DNA from: Tatumella ptyseos ATCC 33301
GTDB taxonomy: Bacteria; Pseudomonadota; Gammaproteobacteria; Enterobacterales; Enterobacteriaceae
Direction of reading: 5' to 3'
Length of the DNA: 64,000 nucleotides
Assembly: GCF_000735525.1 (NCBI RefSeq)
Contig: NZ_JMPR01000027.1
Location: 1 to 64,000 of the forward strand
In this document: piece after piece, positions 8,434-17,699 of the stretch
Layout: each line of letters begins with the position of its first letter
Numbering within the stretch: the first letter of the stretch is position 1
Translations under genes and position numbers: made by a program
The notes under the pieces: model-generated
The model's input: the letters and a program-made list of their open reading frames with translations, nothing else
Told to the model about the DNA's origin: nothing
Database searches by the model: none

Positions 8434-10222
8434 GCTGCTGTCGTATTATCAGAAAGAACTGGTCTTTTTGAAACAGCATGGCAAAGCGTTTGCCAGCCGT
8501 TTCCCCAAGATTGCCCGTCGTTTGGGCATGCTCGAAGGTGAATCAGAAGACCCGCACGTTGAACGCATCATTGAATCTTTTGCGTTACTCACCTCCCGCA
8601 TTCATCAGCGCCTGGACGACGATATGCCGGAGTTCACGGAGGCGTTGCTCACCACTATCGCACCGCAGTTTTTGCGGGTGATGCCGTCAACGTGCATCGT
8701 TGCCATTGAACCGCACAGGCTGAATAGCGGCTTAACCGATAAGAATACTATTGCCGCCGGTTCCTCGTTGTTCACACGGAATATCAACGATGTGGTGTGC
8801 CAGTTTCAGACGGTATACCCCGTCGTCCTGTTACCGCTATCGGTATCTGAGGCGTGTTTGCGTTTTGACGAGGAAGATCTTAAATGGCATCTGAACCTCA
8901 GTTTTCAGGTCTGGTCTGGTGCGGCAGTGGCGGGGGGAGCTGTGCGGCTGTTTTTGCATGGCCCGGGCAACGCCGTCAACATTATCTACACTCTGCTGTG
9001 CTCTGAGATCCATAAGCTGAGCGTTTATCAGGGTGACGCGTCCTGCCCGTTGAAAAGTACAGCGATAAGCCCGGTTGGCTTTACGCAGGAGGAGGGGCTC
9101 CTGGAACAGGATCCGCGCGTGGCACCGATTCATGCGCAGTTACAGGATTATTTTTTCTTCCCGCAGAAGTTCTATTTTCTGGATATCCGCCTGCCGGAGA
9201 GTTTTCACGCGGCCGCGAATTCTGTCTTCAGCTTGCGGGTGGTGTTTAACCGTACCCACCTGGGGCATCATCTGGAGAAGCTGGCGAAGATCATCGACGC
9301 CTCCTTTTTTCGGCTGAACTGCACGCCGGCCATCAACCTGTTCGTTCAGCGGGCAGAACCCATTGTATTGACGGAAAACACTGCGGAATATCAGGTGGTT
9401 CCTGACATCCGCCGCCAACAGCAGATTGACGTCTGGGCCATCAACCATGTTTTTATTCAGGACAGAGAAGATAAAGACCGGGCGATGGTACCCGTTCAGC
9501 CATTGTTTGGTATTGATCACTCGCGTATTGAGGGGGATGCGGGTATTTACTGGCAGAGTTTTCAGCGCGAAACCGTGGGCGAGGGAGGCGCTGAGCGTAA
9601 CCTGTTTATCGCCTTTGCCAACCGCAACAGCCAGCCGGATACACCGAAAGGCGACCTGGTCACCCTCAATCTGACCTGTACCAATCACGCCATCCCCTGC
9701 GGAATGAAAAATGGTCATCCTGATGGCGATTTTGATTCCGACTTACCCCTGGCGGGCCTGAAAATTACCGCACTCAACCGCCCGACGCGGCCCATGCCAC
9801 CGCCGGATAAAAGTGCCGTTCGCTGGCGTCTGATTTCCCAGCTCTCCCTTAATCACATGCTGCTCAGCGGCAGTCAGGGCGTACAGGTACTGCGTGAAAC
9901 ACTCATGCTATATAATTTTCACGATGCTCCTGCCATTACGCGCATGATCAACATGATCCTGCATCTCGACGTACAGCCAGTGACAACCCGGCTGGTGTCC
10001 AACGATCCTCAGACGCTGGCGCGCGGTATCGCGCTGACGATCACCTTTACCCATGAAGCACTCAACGAACCGGAATACTTTCTGCTGTGTTGTTTTCTGG
10101 ATCACTTCCTCGGGCTGTATGCGCCGGTCAACAGTTTCACCCGTGTCACCACGGTGATTGAAAATGAAGAGCATACGCGACGTATCTGGCCGGTTCGGGC
10201 AGGAAAACTGTCATGGATTTAA
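8426..10222 (+). CDS. tssF: T6SS baseplate protein TssF
   Basis: 598 residues, as usual for TssF. ATG 8426 is preferred over an upstream in-frame start at 8384 because the family begins with LLSYYQKELVFLKQHGKAFA, and here that follows directly. Other signatures: FPKIARRLGM, DPHVERIIESFALLTSRI, the HLNLSFQVW segment and a conserved C-terminal region ending GLYAPVNSF. TssF, TssG and TssE with TssK form the baseplate wedge. Overlaps tssE and tssG, which argues for tight coupling. Confidence 0.96.
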   Translation: MNRLLSYYQKELVFLKQHGKAFASRFPKIARRLGMLEGESEDPHVERIIESFALLTSRIHQRLDDDMPEFTEALLTTIAPQFLRVMPSTCIVAIEPHRLNSGLTDKNTIAAGSSLFTRNINDVVCQFQTVYPVVLLPLSVSEACLRFDEEDLKWHLNLSFQVWSGAAVAGGAVRLFLHGPGNAVNIIYTLLCSEIHKLSVYQGDASCPLKSTAISPVGFTQEEGLLEQDPRVAPIHAQLQDYFFFPQKFYFLDIRLPESFHAAANSVFSLRVVFNRTHLGHHLEKLAKIIDASFFRLNCTPAINLFVQRAEPIVLTENTAEYQVVPDIRRQQQIDVWAINHVFIQDREDKDRAMVPVQPLFGIDHSRIEGDAGIYWQSFQRETVGEGGAERNLFIAFANRNSQPDTPKGDLVTLNLTCTNHAIPCGMKNGHPDGDFDSDLPLAGLKITALNRPTRPMPPPDKSAVRWRLISQLSLNHMLLSGSQGVQVLRETLMLYNFHDAPAITRMINMILHLDVQPVTTRLVSNDPQTLARGIALTITFTHEALNEPEYFLLCCFLDHFLGLYAPVNSFTRVTTVIENEEHTRRIWPVRAGKLSWI

Positions 10223-11151
10223 CGCGTATTACCAGCCGGTTCAGTTTCTGCCAGCAGGTGCGAACGCTGCTGCGTAAGCTACGCGGTAGCAACGAAGCGA
10301 CGGCAGATACGCTGGACACTCAGCTTTGGATGGTTTCCCCCCTTTCCCTTGAGGCACCCGTCGGGCAGATTGCCAGCATAGAGCAGGCGACGCCGGACGA
10401 TCCGCTATGCATCACCGTTTGGCAGAATGGGTTGACGGGGGCGCAGGGGGCCTTACCGACGGCTTACACCGAATGGATGATTGGCCGCCAGTATCGTTAT
10501 GGTGACCACAGCGCCAAGGCATTTCTGGATATTTTCGGCCATCGCCTGTACTGCCTCGATTTCCTGGCGTGGCAGAAAAATCATCTGTATGCCCTCGCCG
10601 AAGCACAAACCAGGTCGCCTTTACAGCAGGCAACGCTGGCACTGACAGGCTTACTTACGTCGCAGTCTATCTCCGGCGGGGAGAATTACGCCCATTTGTT
10701 CTCGTCACCGGTCCGTTCGATGGTCAATCTGGAAGTCTGGCTCAGCCACTACTACGCCGTGCCCGTAGAGATCACCCCCTTCACCGGTGGCTGGAAAACG
10801 GTAGATGAGACGGAACATTGCCAGCTGGGAAATCCGTGCCAAACCCTGGAAACCGCACCGATGATTGGCCGCGTGCGCAGGGAGATCCTGTCGAACTTTG
10901 ATGTCACCTTCGGGCCGATGCCGCAGGCACGTTCGCTGCACTTCATTCCGCAGGGGGCGTTTTATCAGGAAATCTGGAGTCGCATTCGGGAATACGTCGG
11001 GCCCGGGCTGGATTTTTCGGTTCACCTGCGCATCAGCAGTGGTAACAGCCCGCCCGTACCGCTGGGTGCAGGTCAATTGGGGCTGGATATTTGTATTGGC
11101 CAGCGTGACCCCACCGCCCTGCGCCACGTTAGTTTGCCGCAGCCCGATTAA
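10213..11151 (+). CDS. tssG: T6SS baseplate protein TssG
   Basis: 312 residues. Near the N-terminus is the FSFCQQVRTLLR helix; in the middle are the conserved FLDIFGHRLYCL and LLTSQSISGGENYAHLFSS segments; the C-terminal half has the GPMPQARSLHFIPQG motif and the repeat of the gp53-like fold. It binds two TssF copies in the baseplate wedge. The start overlaps the tssF end by 10 bp. Ordinary length and no damage. Confidence 0.95.
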   Translation: MDLTRITSRFSFCQQVRTLLRKLRGSNEATADTLDTQLWMVSPLSLEAPVGQIASIEQATPDDPLCITVWQNGLTGAQGALPTAYTEWMIGRQYRYGDHSAKAFLDIFGHRLYCLDFLAWQKNHLYALAEAQTRSPLQQATLALTGLLTSQSISGGENYAHLFSSPVRSMVNLEVWLSHYYAVPVEITPFTGGWKTVDETEHCQLGNPCQTLETAPMIGRVRREILSNFDVTFGPMPQARSLHFIPQGAFYQEIWSRIREYVGPGLDFSVHLRISSGNSPPVPLGAGQLGLDICIGQRDPTALRHVSLPQPD

Positions 11152-11216
11152 GTCAGCGATACCGCCGTTTGTCGCGCCCCTTTCGTCATCACGAGTCTCT
11201 GAAAAGGAAGATGAGA

Positions 11217-13178
11217 ATGTTATTAACCGCACAGCTAAAAGATATGCAGAAAAATCACTTTCTGCACTGGAACGGCGCCGTTGCCTCGGATTTCTTACTG
11301 TTGTCCGTCAGTGGTCAGGAGACGATTTCCACACCTTTTTGCTATGAACTGCGCTCTGTGACAGCACTTGATGAGGAAGGCATTGCGGCATTGCATGGCA
11401 AAACGGTGTCTTGCCAGATTGGCGACGGCTTGCACAACCGGCCCCGGCGCTATCTGCACGGGGTCGTGACCCACATTCAGCGCGGCCGGGATGCTAACGA
11501 TCAGGCGGTGTGCACTTTCAGGCTTGAGCCTGCTTTTGCGCTGTTAAAGTCCGGACGAGCGACGCGCGTCTGGCAAAATATCGCTGTGCCGGATCTTGTC
11601 AGAAAATTGCTCAGCGAACACAAGATCAGTCAGGTCAGTCTGCAACTGAGAAATACCTATCAGAAGCGGGAGTACTGTATTCAGTACCGTGAATCCGATT
11701 TCGATTTTATCAGCCGTCTGCTGGAAGAAGAGGGCATCGGCTACTTCTTTAAACATCAGGAGGATCAGCACCAGATGGTGCTTGTGGATCACCCCGGCGG
11801 TCATCCGTCCGCCAACATGGGCACATTGCCGTGGCGCTCGCCGGGGCAACCCCTCACTTCCGGCAACATCAATAGCTGGTTCGTCAGTTCGCGACTGATC
11901 CCGGGCGAAGTCGGTCTGTACGGTTACAACATGCAGAAAGCGGCGGCAGTCACCGATAATCAGGATACTGCATCAACAAAGCAGCGCATTGACCACCTGA
12001 AGTTTACTGATATTACCCCGGCCACCGAACGCACCGCGCTGACCGGCACAGTCTCACAGGCCATAGCGGCATTTGAGGCGAATACCCAACTGTACGATGC
12101 GACGGTTAACGCTTACTGGCTCAGTTGCGGCGAAGTGTTCAGTCTGACCGGCCACCCCACGGACAATGACAGTTATCGCATTCAGTCCCTGAGCCTTGAG
12201 GCGACGAACAGTTTTGAAGAGAGTGCCGGCAGTTATCACTGTGCAATCCAGTCACTACGCCATAGCGTGAACTGGCGGCCGGTGTGCACCCGCGTCCCGC
12301 CGGAAATTCCCGGAGTCCTTATCGCCAAAGTGGTTGGCCCTTCTTCTGAGGAAATTCACACGGATCAATACGGCCGTATCAAAATCCAGTTTCCGTGGGA
12401 CACAGAAAACAATAATGACGACACCAGTTCATGCTGGGTGCGCATCTCTCAGCCCTGGACCGGAAGCAAATTCGGTTTTCAGTTTATTCCGCGCATCGGT
12501 AGTGAAGTGCTGGTCAGCTTCATTCAGGGGCACCCTGATTTTCCGTTAGTCACCGGTTCGGTCTACAACGGCCAGAATAAGCTGCCTTTCACATTGCCGG
12601 AGGAGAAAACTGAATCCGGCTTTGCCACGCGCAGCACCAGCAAAGGCGCTATGGAAGACGGCCATCGGCTGAGTTTTAACGATAAAAAAGGCGAAGAGAA
12701 GCTGACCCTCACCGCACAAAAAGACCTGCTGCTGACCGTAAAAAACGATGTCACCAGCGAGGTAAAACACGAGGTGAAAAGCAAAATCGGCGCGAACCGG
12801 GACACGGAAATCACCAAGGGCAATGACACGCTGGTGCTCAAACAAGGCTCTCTGCATATCACCCTGAATAAAGGTGATATGGAGCAAAAAGTCACCGGTA
12901 ACGTCACCACCAGCCTGAGCAACGGCAATTACTCCCTCACGGCATCCGGTGGCAGTGGAAACATCAAAACCGACAAAACCTGCGTCATCGAATCGACACA
13001 GTCGATCGAACTGAAAGTCGGGTCTAACAAAATCGTGATTTCGCCCAGCGGCATCAACATCACCGGCACCCTAATCAAAATCGAAGGCTCCGGTACCGCC
13101 GAACTCAAGGGCGCGATGACCACGGTGCAGGGAAGCGGTATGACGCAAATCAAAGGCGGAATAATCAACATTGGCTAA
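11217..13178 (+). CDS. vgrG: T6SS spike protein VgrG (TssI)
   Basis: 653 residues. Domains in order: gp27-like ring domain (about 1-360; YCIQYRESDFDFISRLLEEEGIGYFF is diagnostic), gp5-like OB fold (about 366-440; DQYGRIKIQFPWD, then SCWVRISQPWTG, RIGSEVLVSFIQG), and a beta-helix with a DUF2345-like repeat region to the end (repeats of G-N-x-L-x-V and SIELKVGSNKI). It ends at GGIINIG with no extra effector domain, so it is a structural, not an evolved, VgrG. Start 11217 is chosen because AAGGAAG (11204-11210) is well spaced for it; 11211 is too close. Forms the trimeric tip that receives the PAAR cone. Confidence 0.96.
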   Translation: MLLTAQLKDMQKNHFLHWNGAVASDFLLLSVSGQETISTPFCYELRSVTALDEEGIAALHGKTVSCQIGDGLHNRPRRYLHGVVTHIQRGRDANDQAVCTFRLEPAFALLKSGRATRVWQNIAVPDLVRKLLSEHKISQVSLQLRNTYQKREYCIQYRESDFDFISRLLEEEGIGYFFKHQEDQHQMVLVDHPGGHPSANMGTLPWRSPGQPLTSGNINSWFVSSRLIPGEVGLYGYNMQKAAAVTDNQDTASTKQRIDHLKFTDITPATERTALTGTVSQAIAAFEANTQLYDATVNAYWLSCGEVFSLTGHPTDNDSYRIQSLSLEATNSFEESAGSYHCAIQSLRHSVNWRPVCTRVPPEIPGVLIAKVVGPSSEEIHTDQYGRIKIQFPWDTENNNDDTSSCWVRISQPWTGSKFGFQFIPRIGSEVLVSFIQGHPDFPLVTGSVYNGQNKLPFTLPEEKTESGFATRSTSKGAMEDGHRLSFNDKKGEEKLTLTAQKDLLLTVKNDVTSEVKHEVKSKIGANRDTEITKGNDTLVLKQGSLHITLNKGDMEQKVTGNVTTSLSNGNYSLTASGGSGNIKTDKTCVIESTQSIELKVGSNKIVISPSGINITGTLIKIEGSGTAELKGAMTTVQGSGMTQIKGGIINIG

Positions 13179-13201
13179 CAACGACGGAGTAAGGAGAGAG
13201 C

Positions 13202-13651
13202 ATGTCTGATGACGGTTATGTCCCGTTAGCGCAGCAGTTCGCCGACGATGAGTGGGAAGAGGTACTGACGCGCTGGGTGAAGCAGGCCGAACCGCGTGCA
13301 CTGAGCCTCTGGCTGCTCGGTCGTTTACGCCGCTGCGAGCCACCGGCCAGCGCACCGCTGCTGGACGACATGCAGCGCTGGGTTGCCGTGCCCGATGAAA
13401 AACTGCGCTGGCAGATTTTTCACCAGGCCGAAACCCTGGGCTTCGATACCCCGGCAGGTGCACTGGCGCTGTCACTGTTCTGGTCGCAGGGCAGCATGAG
13501 CCCGGAGGGGCTGGAAGCTGTGTATCCCGAACCGCACCTCAGCACCGGAATGCTGCGCTGCGCGTTGCTGATGCTGGCGACGCGCAACGCTGACAATCCG
13601 GCAGACGGCACCCGCCACCTGCTGATGCAATGGGCACAGGAGAAAGCGTAA
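13202..13651 (+). CDS. Uncharacterised T6SS protein between vgrG and paar
   Basis: 149 residues, soluble, acidic and rich in Leu/Trp/Arg helices (AEPRALSLWLLGRLRRCE, LRWQIFHQAETLGF, ALSLFWSQGSM, LRCALLMLATRNADN). No signal or membrane segment. It sits 23 bp after vgrG, and its stop overlaps the start of the PAAR gene (TAATG), so the three are made together. It resembles small genes found at this place in enterobacterial T6SS clusters, which I recall as DUF6931; that name needs a profile search. A role as chaperone or adaptor for PAAR or cargo loading on VgrG is inferred from position only. Confidence 0.7.
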   Translation: MSDDGYVPLAQQFADDEWEEVLTRWVKQAEPRALSLWLLGRLRRCEPPASAPLLDDMQRWVAVPDEKLRWQIFHQAETLGFDTPAGALALSLFWSQGSMSPEGLEAVYPEPHLSTGMLRCALLMLATRNADNPADGTRHLLMQWAQEKA

Positions 13652-13947
13652 TGGCACAACCCGCAGCTCGCGTTTCCGATATGCATGTTTGCCCGATGGT
13701 CACCCCCGGCCTGCCGCCCATTCCTCACACCGGCGGCCCGATCACCACCGGCGTCCCGATGGTGTTGATCGGCGGTATGCCAGCGGTCACTGTCGGTTCA
13801 ATGGCCATCTGTGTGGGGCCACCGGACAGTGTTGTTATGGGGAGCGTAAAAGTATTCATTGGCAAAAAACCTGCCGCCCGCATGGGTGACAGTTGCGCCC
13901 ACGGCGGCACCATCGTGATGGGATGCCCGAAAGTTCTTATTGGATAG
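13651..13947 (+). CDS. PAAR-domain spike-tip protein
   Basis: 98 residues made of one PAAR domain. Pro-Ala-Ala-Arg occurs twice (QPAARVSD near the start and KPAARMGD at about 75). The histidines and cysteines that bind the zinc are in DMHVCPMV and DSCAHGGTIVMGC. The Gly/Pro-rich turns (GGPITTG, VGSMAICVGPPD) are typical. It forms the metal-sharpened cone on VgrG. There is no C-terminal toxin or N-terminal transmembrane extension, so it is a structural PAAR or carries cargo non-covalently. Confidence 0.95.
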   Translation: MAQPAARVSDMHVCPMVTPGLPPIPHTGGPITTGVPMVLIGGMPAVTVGSMAICVGPPDSVVMGSVKVFIGKKPAARMGDSCAHGGTIVMGCPKVLIG

Positions 13948-13962
13948 TTCTGTTTTCATTGG

Positions 13963-15051
13963 ATGAAAGACATGGCAACAATGCAACCCGAAATAGCCGC
14001 GCTTTTGATACCGATTAGCCCGGAGGATCCGGCAGGGATCAATCTTGAATACGAGCAAATTTATAATGATATCCGTCAGGCGCGTGAGAGCGACCCGGAC
14101 TATCTGCCGCAGGATGAATGGACTATTGCAGAGCCGCTGCGTGCGGACTGGCACAAGGTAAGGTCGCTGTCTGTTGCCGCCCTGTCAGAGCAAAGCAAGG
14201 ATCTGCAGATCGGTTGCTGGCTGGTGGAGGCAATGACTCACTTACAGGGCATTGAGGGCACGGAAACCGGCTTTCATTTTCTGAGTGAATTCATCACGCA
14301 TTTCTGGTTTCACTGCTGGCCTCTGGCGGATGAAGACGGCGCGACGTTCCGCTACAGCAAACTCAGCCGGCTCGATCGGGATATCAGTCAGGCGCTATAT
14401 ACCCTCCCGCTGCTTCGTCAGCCGGAGTCGTCGTTGGCACATTGGCATAAAGTGCTGGCCTTCGAACATAAAGTTTGCACATGGCCGGAGTCGCGGGACG
14501 ACATGATTGCAAAAGAAGGCGATCTGACGGTAGCGACATTTGATTCGCTCGCCGCGGCGTTTTCCTCCATCGAAATCAGCCAGCAGGCCGGTGTCCTTGA
14601 ACGTCTGCAAATTCAGCTCGACCGGCTGGAGACCTGCTATTTCTCGCTGAGTCAGGAGGAGCCACACGCCCTGTTTGCACAGACCCGGCAGTACCTGACC
14701 GACAGTACCTGTTTTCTGCAACGTCTGGCCCAGCGGGCGATCCCGACAGGCGGTGACACGCTGAATATGAATTTCACCGAAATCACCGGGGAAACCGCCG
14801 CCGTTGAGGCGGGGGAAACTTACCGGTTTCCGCAGAGGGAGCAGCCACTCTCACGGGATCTGGCCATCAGCCAGATGCTGTCCATCGCGCATTTTTTCCG
14901 CCAAACCGAGCCCTCAAGCCCGGTGCCGTTTCTGATGGAACGCGCCGCCCGCTGGGCCAACATGACATTGACCGAGTGGCTCGAGGAAATGGTGAGTGAC
15001 AGCGGCAGTCTTCGTGAAATCAATCAGGTACTAAAAGGACAGCAGGTATGA
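13963..15051 (+). CDS. tssA: T6SS assembly protein TssA (ImpA family)
   Basis: 362 residues. The N-terminal ImpA_N domain begins with LLIPISPEDPAGINLEYE (about 14-31) and continues through EPLRADWHKVRSLSVAALSEQSKDLQIGCWLVEAM. The C-terminal part (from about 270, FRQTEPSSPVPFLMERAARWANMTLTEWL) is the short helical domain of TssA1-type proteins. TssA binds the baseplate and primes tail-tube and sheath growth. Its stop overlaps the tssJ start (ATGA). Start 13963 or the nearby ATG 13972 is possible. A second ImpA_N protein, TagA, ends the operon. Confidence 0.93.
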   Translation: MKDMATMQPEIAALLIPISPEDPAGINLEYEQIYNDIRQARESDPDYLPQDEWTIAEPLRADWHKVRSLSVAALSEQSKDLQIGCWLVEAMTHLQGIEGTETGFHFLSEFITHFWFHCWPLADEDGATFRYSKLSRLDRDISQALYTLPLLRQPESSLAHWHKVLAFEHKVCTWPESRDDMIAKEGDLTVATFDSLAAAFSSIEISQQAGVLERLQIQLDRLETCYFSLSQEEPHALFAQTRQYLTDSTCFLQRLAQRAIPTGGDTLNMNFTEITGETAAVEAGETYRFPQREQPLSRDLAISQMLSIAHFFRQTEPSSPVPFLMERAARWANMTLTEWLEEMVSDSGSLREINQVLKGQQV

Positions 15052-15701
15052 ACGTCGTCCGTCAGTCAGTCGTTTTATTCGTTACCGGCGTCCTGCTTTC
15101 CGGTTGCCCGGGCTACCAGGGCAGCCAGACAGTCTCTGTTAAACAGCAGGCAGTCGATCAAATGATCGCGCCGTTTGCGCAGGGGGCAATTACCCTCAAC
15201 ATCACGGCAGAGCCCGGCCTGAACAGCTGGAATGAGATAGCCAACAGTTGCACCGTGCTGGTGATCCAGGCGAAAAAGGCCAGTTCGCTCAATAAGATCC
15301 TCTCCAATCCGGCACAGCTGAAAAGTCTGTTTAGCGGAGCGGGAGCCGAAGACGACATCCTGAAGGTGGATCGGTATCCCGCGATGCCCGGCCAGCGTAC
15401 CACTCTGCATATCGACCGCATCGAGAACACCCGGGAGGTAGCGATTGTCGCAGGGTACTACCCGTTCCCGAAAAAGCAGCATATGGCGATAGTGAGCGTT
15501 CCGGTCACTCTGAATAGCACGGGCTGGTGGAACAAAATATGGACCGCAAGCCTCTCGCCACTGACGCTGAACGTGACCCTCGGTAGCCAAAGCATCACAC
15601 AACTGACGACGAATTCATCCCCGCAAGACGTGGTGCAGCCAGCGAATGCCCGGCGCGCGCAGACCCCGTCTGAAACCGCCCCCGTGAAGGGAGATAAATA
15701 G
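15048..15701 (+). CDS. tssJ: T6SS outer-membrane lipoprotein TssJ
   Basis: 217 residues. A lipoprotein signal peptide ends in the lipobox LLSGC with Cys20. The mature part has the TssJ beta-sandwich signs: LNITAEPGLN followed by a long strand with SCTVLVIQAK, the LFSGAG segment and VAIVAGYYP near residue 145. It has a Ser/Thr/Pro-rich tail of about 35 residues. TssJ anchors the TssJLM membrane complex in the outer membrane and contacts the periplasmic part of TssM. Overlaps tssA by 4 bp and is separated from tssK by 1 bp. Confidence 0.93.
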   Translation: MNVVRQSVVLFVTGVLLSGCPGYQGSQTVSVKQQAVDQMIAPFAQGAITLNITAEPGLNSWNEIANSCTVLVIQAKKASSLNKILSNPAQLKSLFSGAGAEDDILKVDRYPAMPGQRTTLHIDRIENTREVAIVAGYYPFPKKQHMAIVSVPVTLNSTGWWNKIWTASLSPLTLNVTLGSQSITQLTTNSSPQDVVQPANARRAQTPSETAPVKGDK

Positions 15702-15702
15702 C

Positions 15703-17082
15703 ATGTATCCTGAACAACAACAGATTTACTGGTACTCCGGTTTGTATCTGCAACCTCAGCATTTTCAGTCGGTGGACCTCCATCACAGTTACATGCTGGC
15801 ACAGCAGCGGCAGATTGCGCAGCCATGGAACGTCGGCGTAATACAGTGCGATATTAACCAGGAAACGCTGGTCGATTTTTCACTGAAAATCGACCAGCTA
15901 CAGATGATCCTGCCCTCTGGCTATTATCTGGAATACCCGGGGAATTGCCTGCTTGAGCCGTACCAGTTCCGGGAGGCATGGAAACAACGTGAAAAGCCGC
16001 TCACCTTGTGGGTGGCGCTGCGCCGGTTTGACCCGGGCCATCAGAATGTGGGTACCGGCACCTGTAGCCGCTGGATCAACCCTGCCGATAACGGAGTGAT
16101 GAAAGACGTTTATCACAACGGCCCGGAAAGTGTCGTGCCGCGCATCGTCTATAACGTTCGTATACTGAGCGACGAAGAAAAAGAAACCGCAGTCGATTGT
16201 GAGTGTCTGCCGTTACTTCAGCTACTTTATGACAACGAACGCGTTATATTTGATCCGCGTTTCAGTCCGCCAACGGTCGCGCTTGCGGGCTCCCCGGCAC
16301 TCAAAAATCTGCTTGAAGGACTGCGCGCCGAACTCAGCAGTCGCGCCCGAAAACTCGAAGAATATAAACGTCGCGACCAGCTCAGCAATGGCATTAAAAG
16401 CGCCAGTGACATCACGCAGCTTCTGGCGATGCGCTCTCTTAACCGCGCACTGCCCCTGCTTGAGCATTACTGCCGTGCGCCGACCCTTCATCCGTGGCAC
16501 ATCTATGGCCTGCTGATACAAGTGGTCGGGGAGATTTCGTCCTTTAACGACATGTGCTCGTACACCGGCGAATGGCTCGACGGTGGTGCGTCACCGTTGC
16601 TTTACGATCACTATCGCCTGATCGATTCCTTTACTCGTGTCAAAAATACGCTGATCACTTTGCTCAACGGATTGGCACTGGAAGATAACACTTACGTCAC
16701 GCTTCAATCCGACGAGCAAAGGATCTATCGCTGCGAGATGTTGGCTATCGAAAGGCAGCCAGCCAGCCGGGTGTTGTTGCTGTTACGTTCAGAAAAGCTG
16801 GCATCGCGGCAGGTCAGCTTTTCCGCCGGTTGTGAATTTAAAATCGCCTCTCAGGACACCATCAATGTGCTGATCCAGCACGCACTCCCGGGCATCACCG
16901 CAACCCGGATGAACCCTTCACCACGCGGCGTACCTGATCGCAAAGATTTCTTCTACTTTATGCTTAACCAGCATGAGGAGGCGTGGAAACAGGCCGAAAC
17001 AGAAAAGAATATCGCCTTTTACTGGGCTGATGCTCCCGATGACTTACAGGTACAACTGGTCTTTATGGACCCTTCACAATGA
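15703..17082 (+). CDS. tssK: T6SS baseplate-membrane connector TssK
   Basis: 459 residues, the usual size. Signature N-terminus: IYWYSGLYLQPQHFQ, then a conserved patch LPSGYYLEYPG. The C-terminal third has the neck and head region with LIQHALPGITA (about 387) and the conserved DRKDFFYFMLNQHEEAWK segment (about 413). Trimers link baseplate wedges to the cytoplasmic parts of TssL and TssM. Starts directly after tssJ and overlaps tssL by 4 bp. Confidence 0.96.
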   Translation: MYPEQQQIYWYSGLYLQPQHFQSVDLHHSYMLAQQRQIAQPWNVGVIQCDINQETLVDFSLKIDQLQMILPSGYYLEYPGNCLLEPYQFREAWKQREKPLTLWVALRRFDPGHQNVGTGTCSRWINPADNGVMKDVYHNGPESVVPRIVYNVRILSDEEKETAVDCECLPLLQLLYDNERVIFDPRFSPPTVALAGSPALKNLLEGLRAELSSRARKLEEYKRRDQLSNGIKSASDITQLLAMRSLNRALPLLEHYCRAPTLHPWHIYGLLIQVVGEISSFNDMCSYTGEWLDGGASPLLYDHYRLIDSFTRVKNTLITLLNGLALEDNTYVTLQSDEQRIYRCEMLAIERQPASRVLLLLRSEKLASRQVSFSAGCEFKIASQDTINVLIQHALPGITATRMNPSPRGVPDRKDFFYFMLNQHEEAWKQAETEKNIAFYWADAPDDLQVQLVFMDPSQ

Positions 17083-17693
17083 AACTACTCGACTGCTATC
17101 TGCCGGTATTCAAACTGGCGGCCCGATTCGCCCATGAGCCTGAGATTTTTGCCGATTACGACACCTTTCGCGCCCTCTGCATCACCCGGCTCGAAGAGTC
17201 GATGCAGGAGGCCTGCCGTCATGATATTTCCGAATCCGAACGGGAGCATGCGTTCTTCGCCGTGGTCGTTTGGCTCGATGAAACCCTGTTGTGCTCGGCG
17301 CAACCGTTGGTGCAACACTGGCGTTCCGACTTGCTGCAACGCAAGTATTTCCGGACGTCCATCGGCGGCGAGCTTTTTTTCTCCCGACTGAGTGACCTGA
17401 AAGAAGAAGAGCAGGCGGCGCGGCAGGTGTTTTTGTTTTGTCTGCACAACGGATTCTGTGGGAAATACGGCGGGGAGCAGGATCGTCAGACGCTCAACGC
17501 CCTCATCGAACAACAGCTCCGGCTGTGCCTGCCGCCCGCGTGGCAGACGTGGCCGAACGATGCGCCACTTACCCCGGTCAATGTCGGTGAACGCTTAATG
17601 ACCTCCTCCGGATACAACGTGGTATTTGCGATCCCCGGGCTGGTGCTGTTTTACGCCGCTCTGGTACTTCTTCTGACCCTTTATTTTTCATAA
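17079..17693 (+). CDS. tssL: T6SS inner-membrane protein TssL (DotU/IcmH)
   Basis: 204 residues: a cytoplasmic helical hook domain (about 1-180; VVWLDETLLCS and FFSRLSDL are typical) and one C-terminal transmembrane helix (about 180-203, VVFAIPGLVLFYAALVLLL). There is no periplasmic OmpA/peptidoglycan-binding domain, so this is the short TssL form that depends on another protein for wall anchoring, or needs none. It forms the inner-membrane complex with TssM and binds TssK. Overlaps tssK. Confidence 0.94.
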   Translation: MKLLDCYLPVFKLAARFAHEPEIFADYDTFRALCITRLEESMQEACRHDISESEREHAFFAVVVWLDETLLCSAQPLVQHWRSDLLQRKYFRTSIGGELFFSRLSDLKEEEQAARQVFLFCLHNGFCGKYGGEQDRQTLNALIEQQLRLCLPPAWQTWPNDAPLTPVNVGERLMTSSGYNVVFAIPGLVLFYAALVLLLTLYFS

Positions 17694-17699
17694 GAACGT

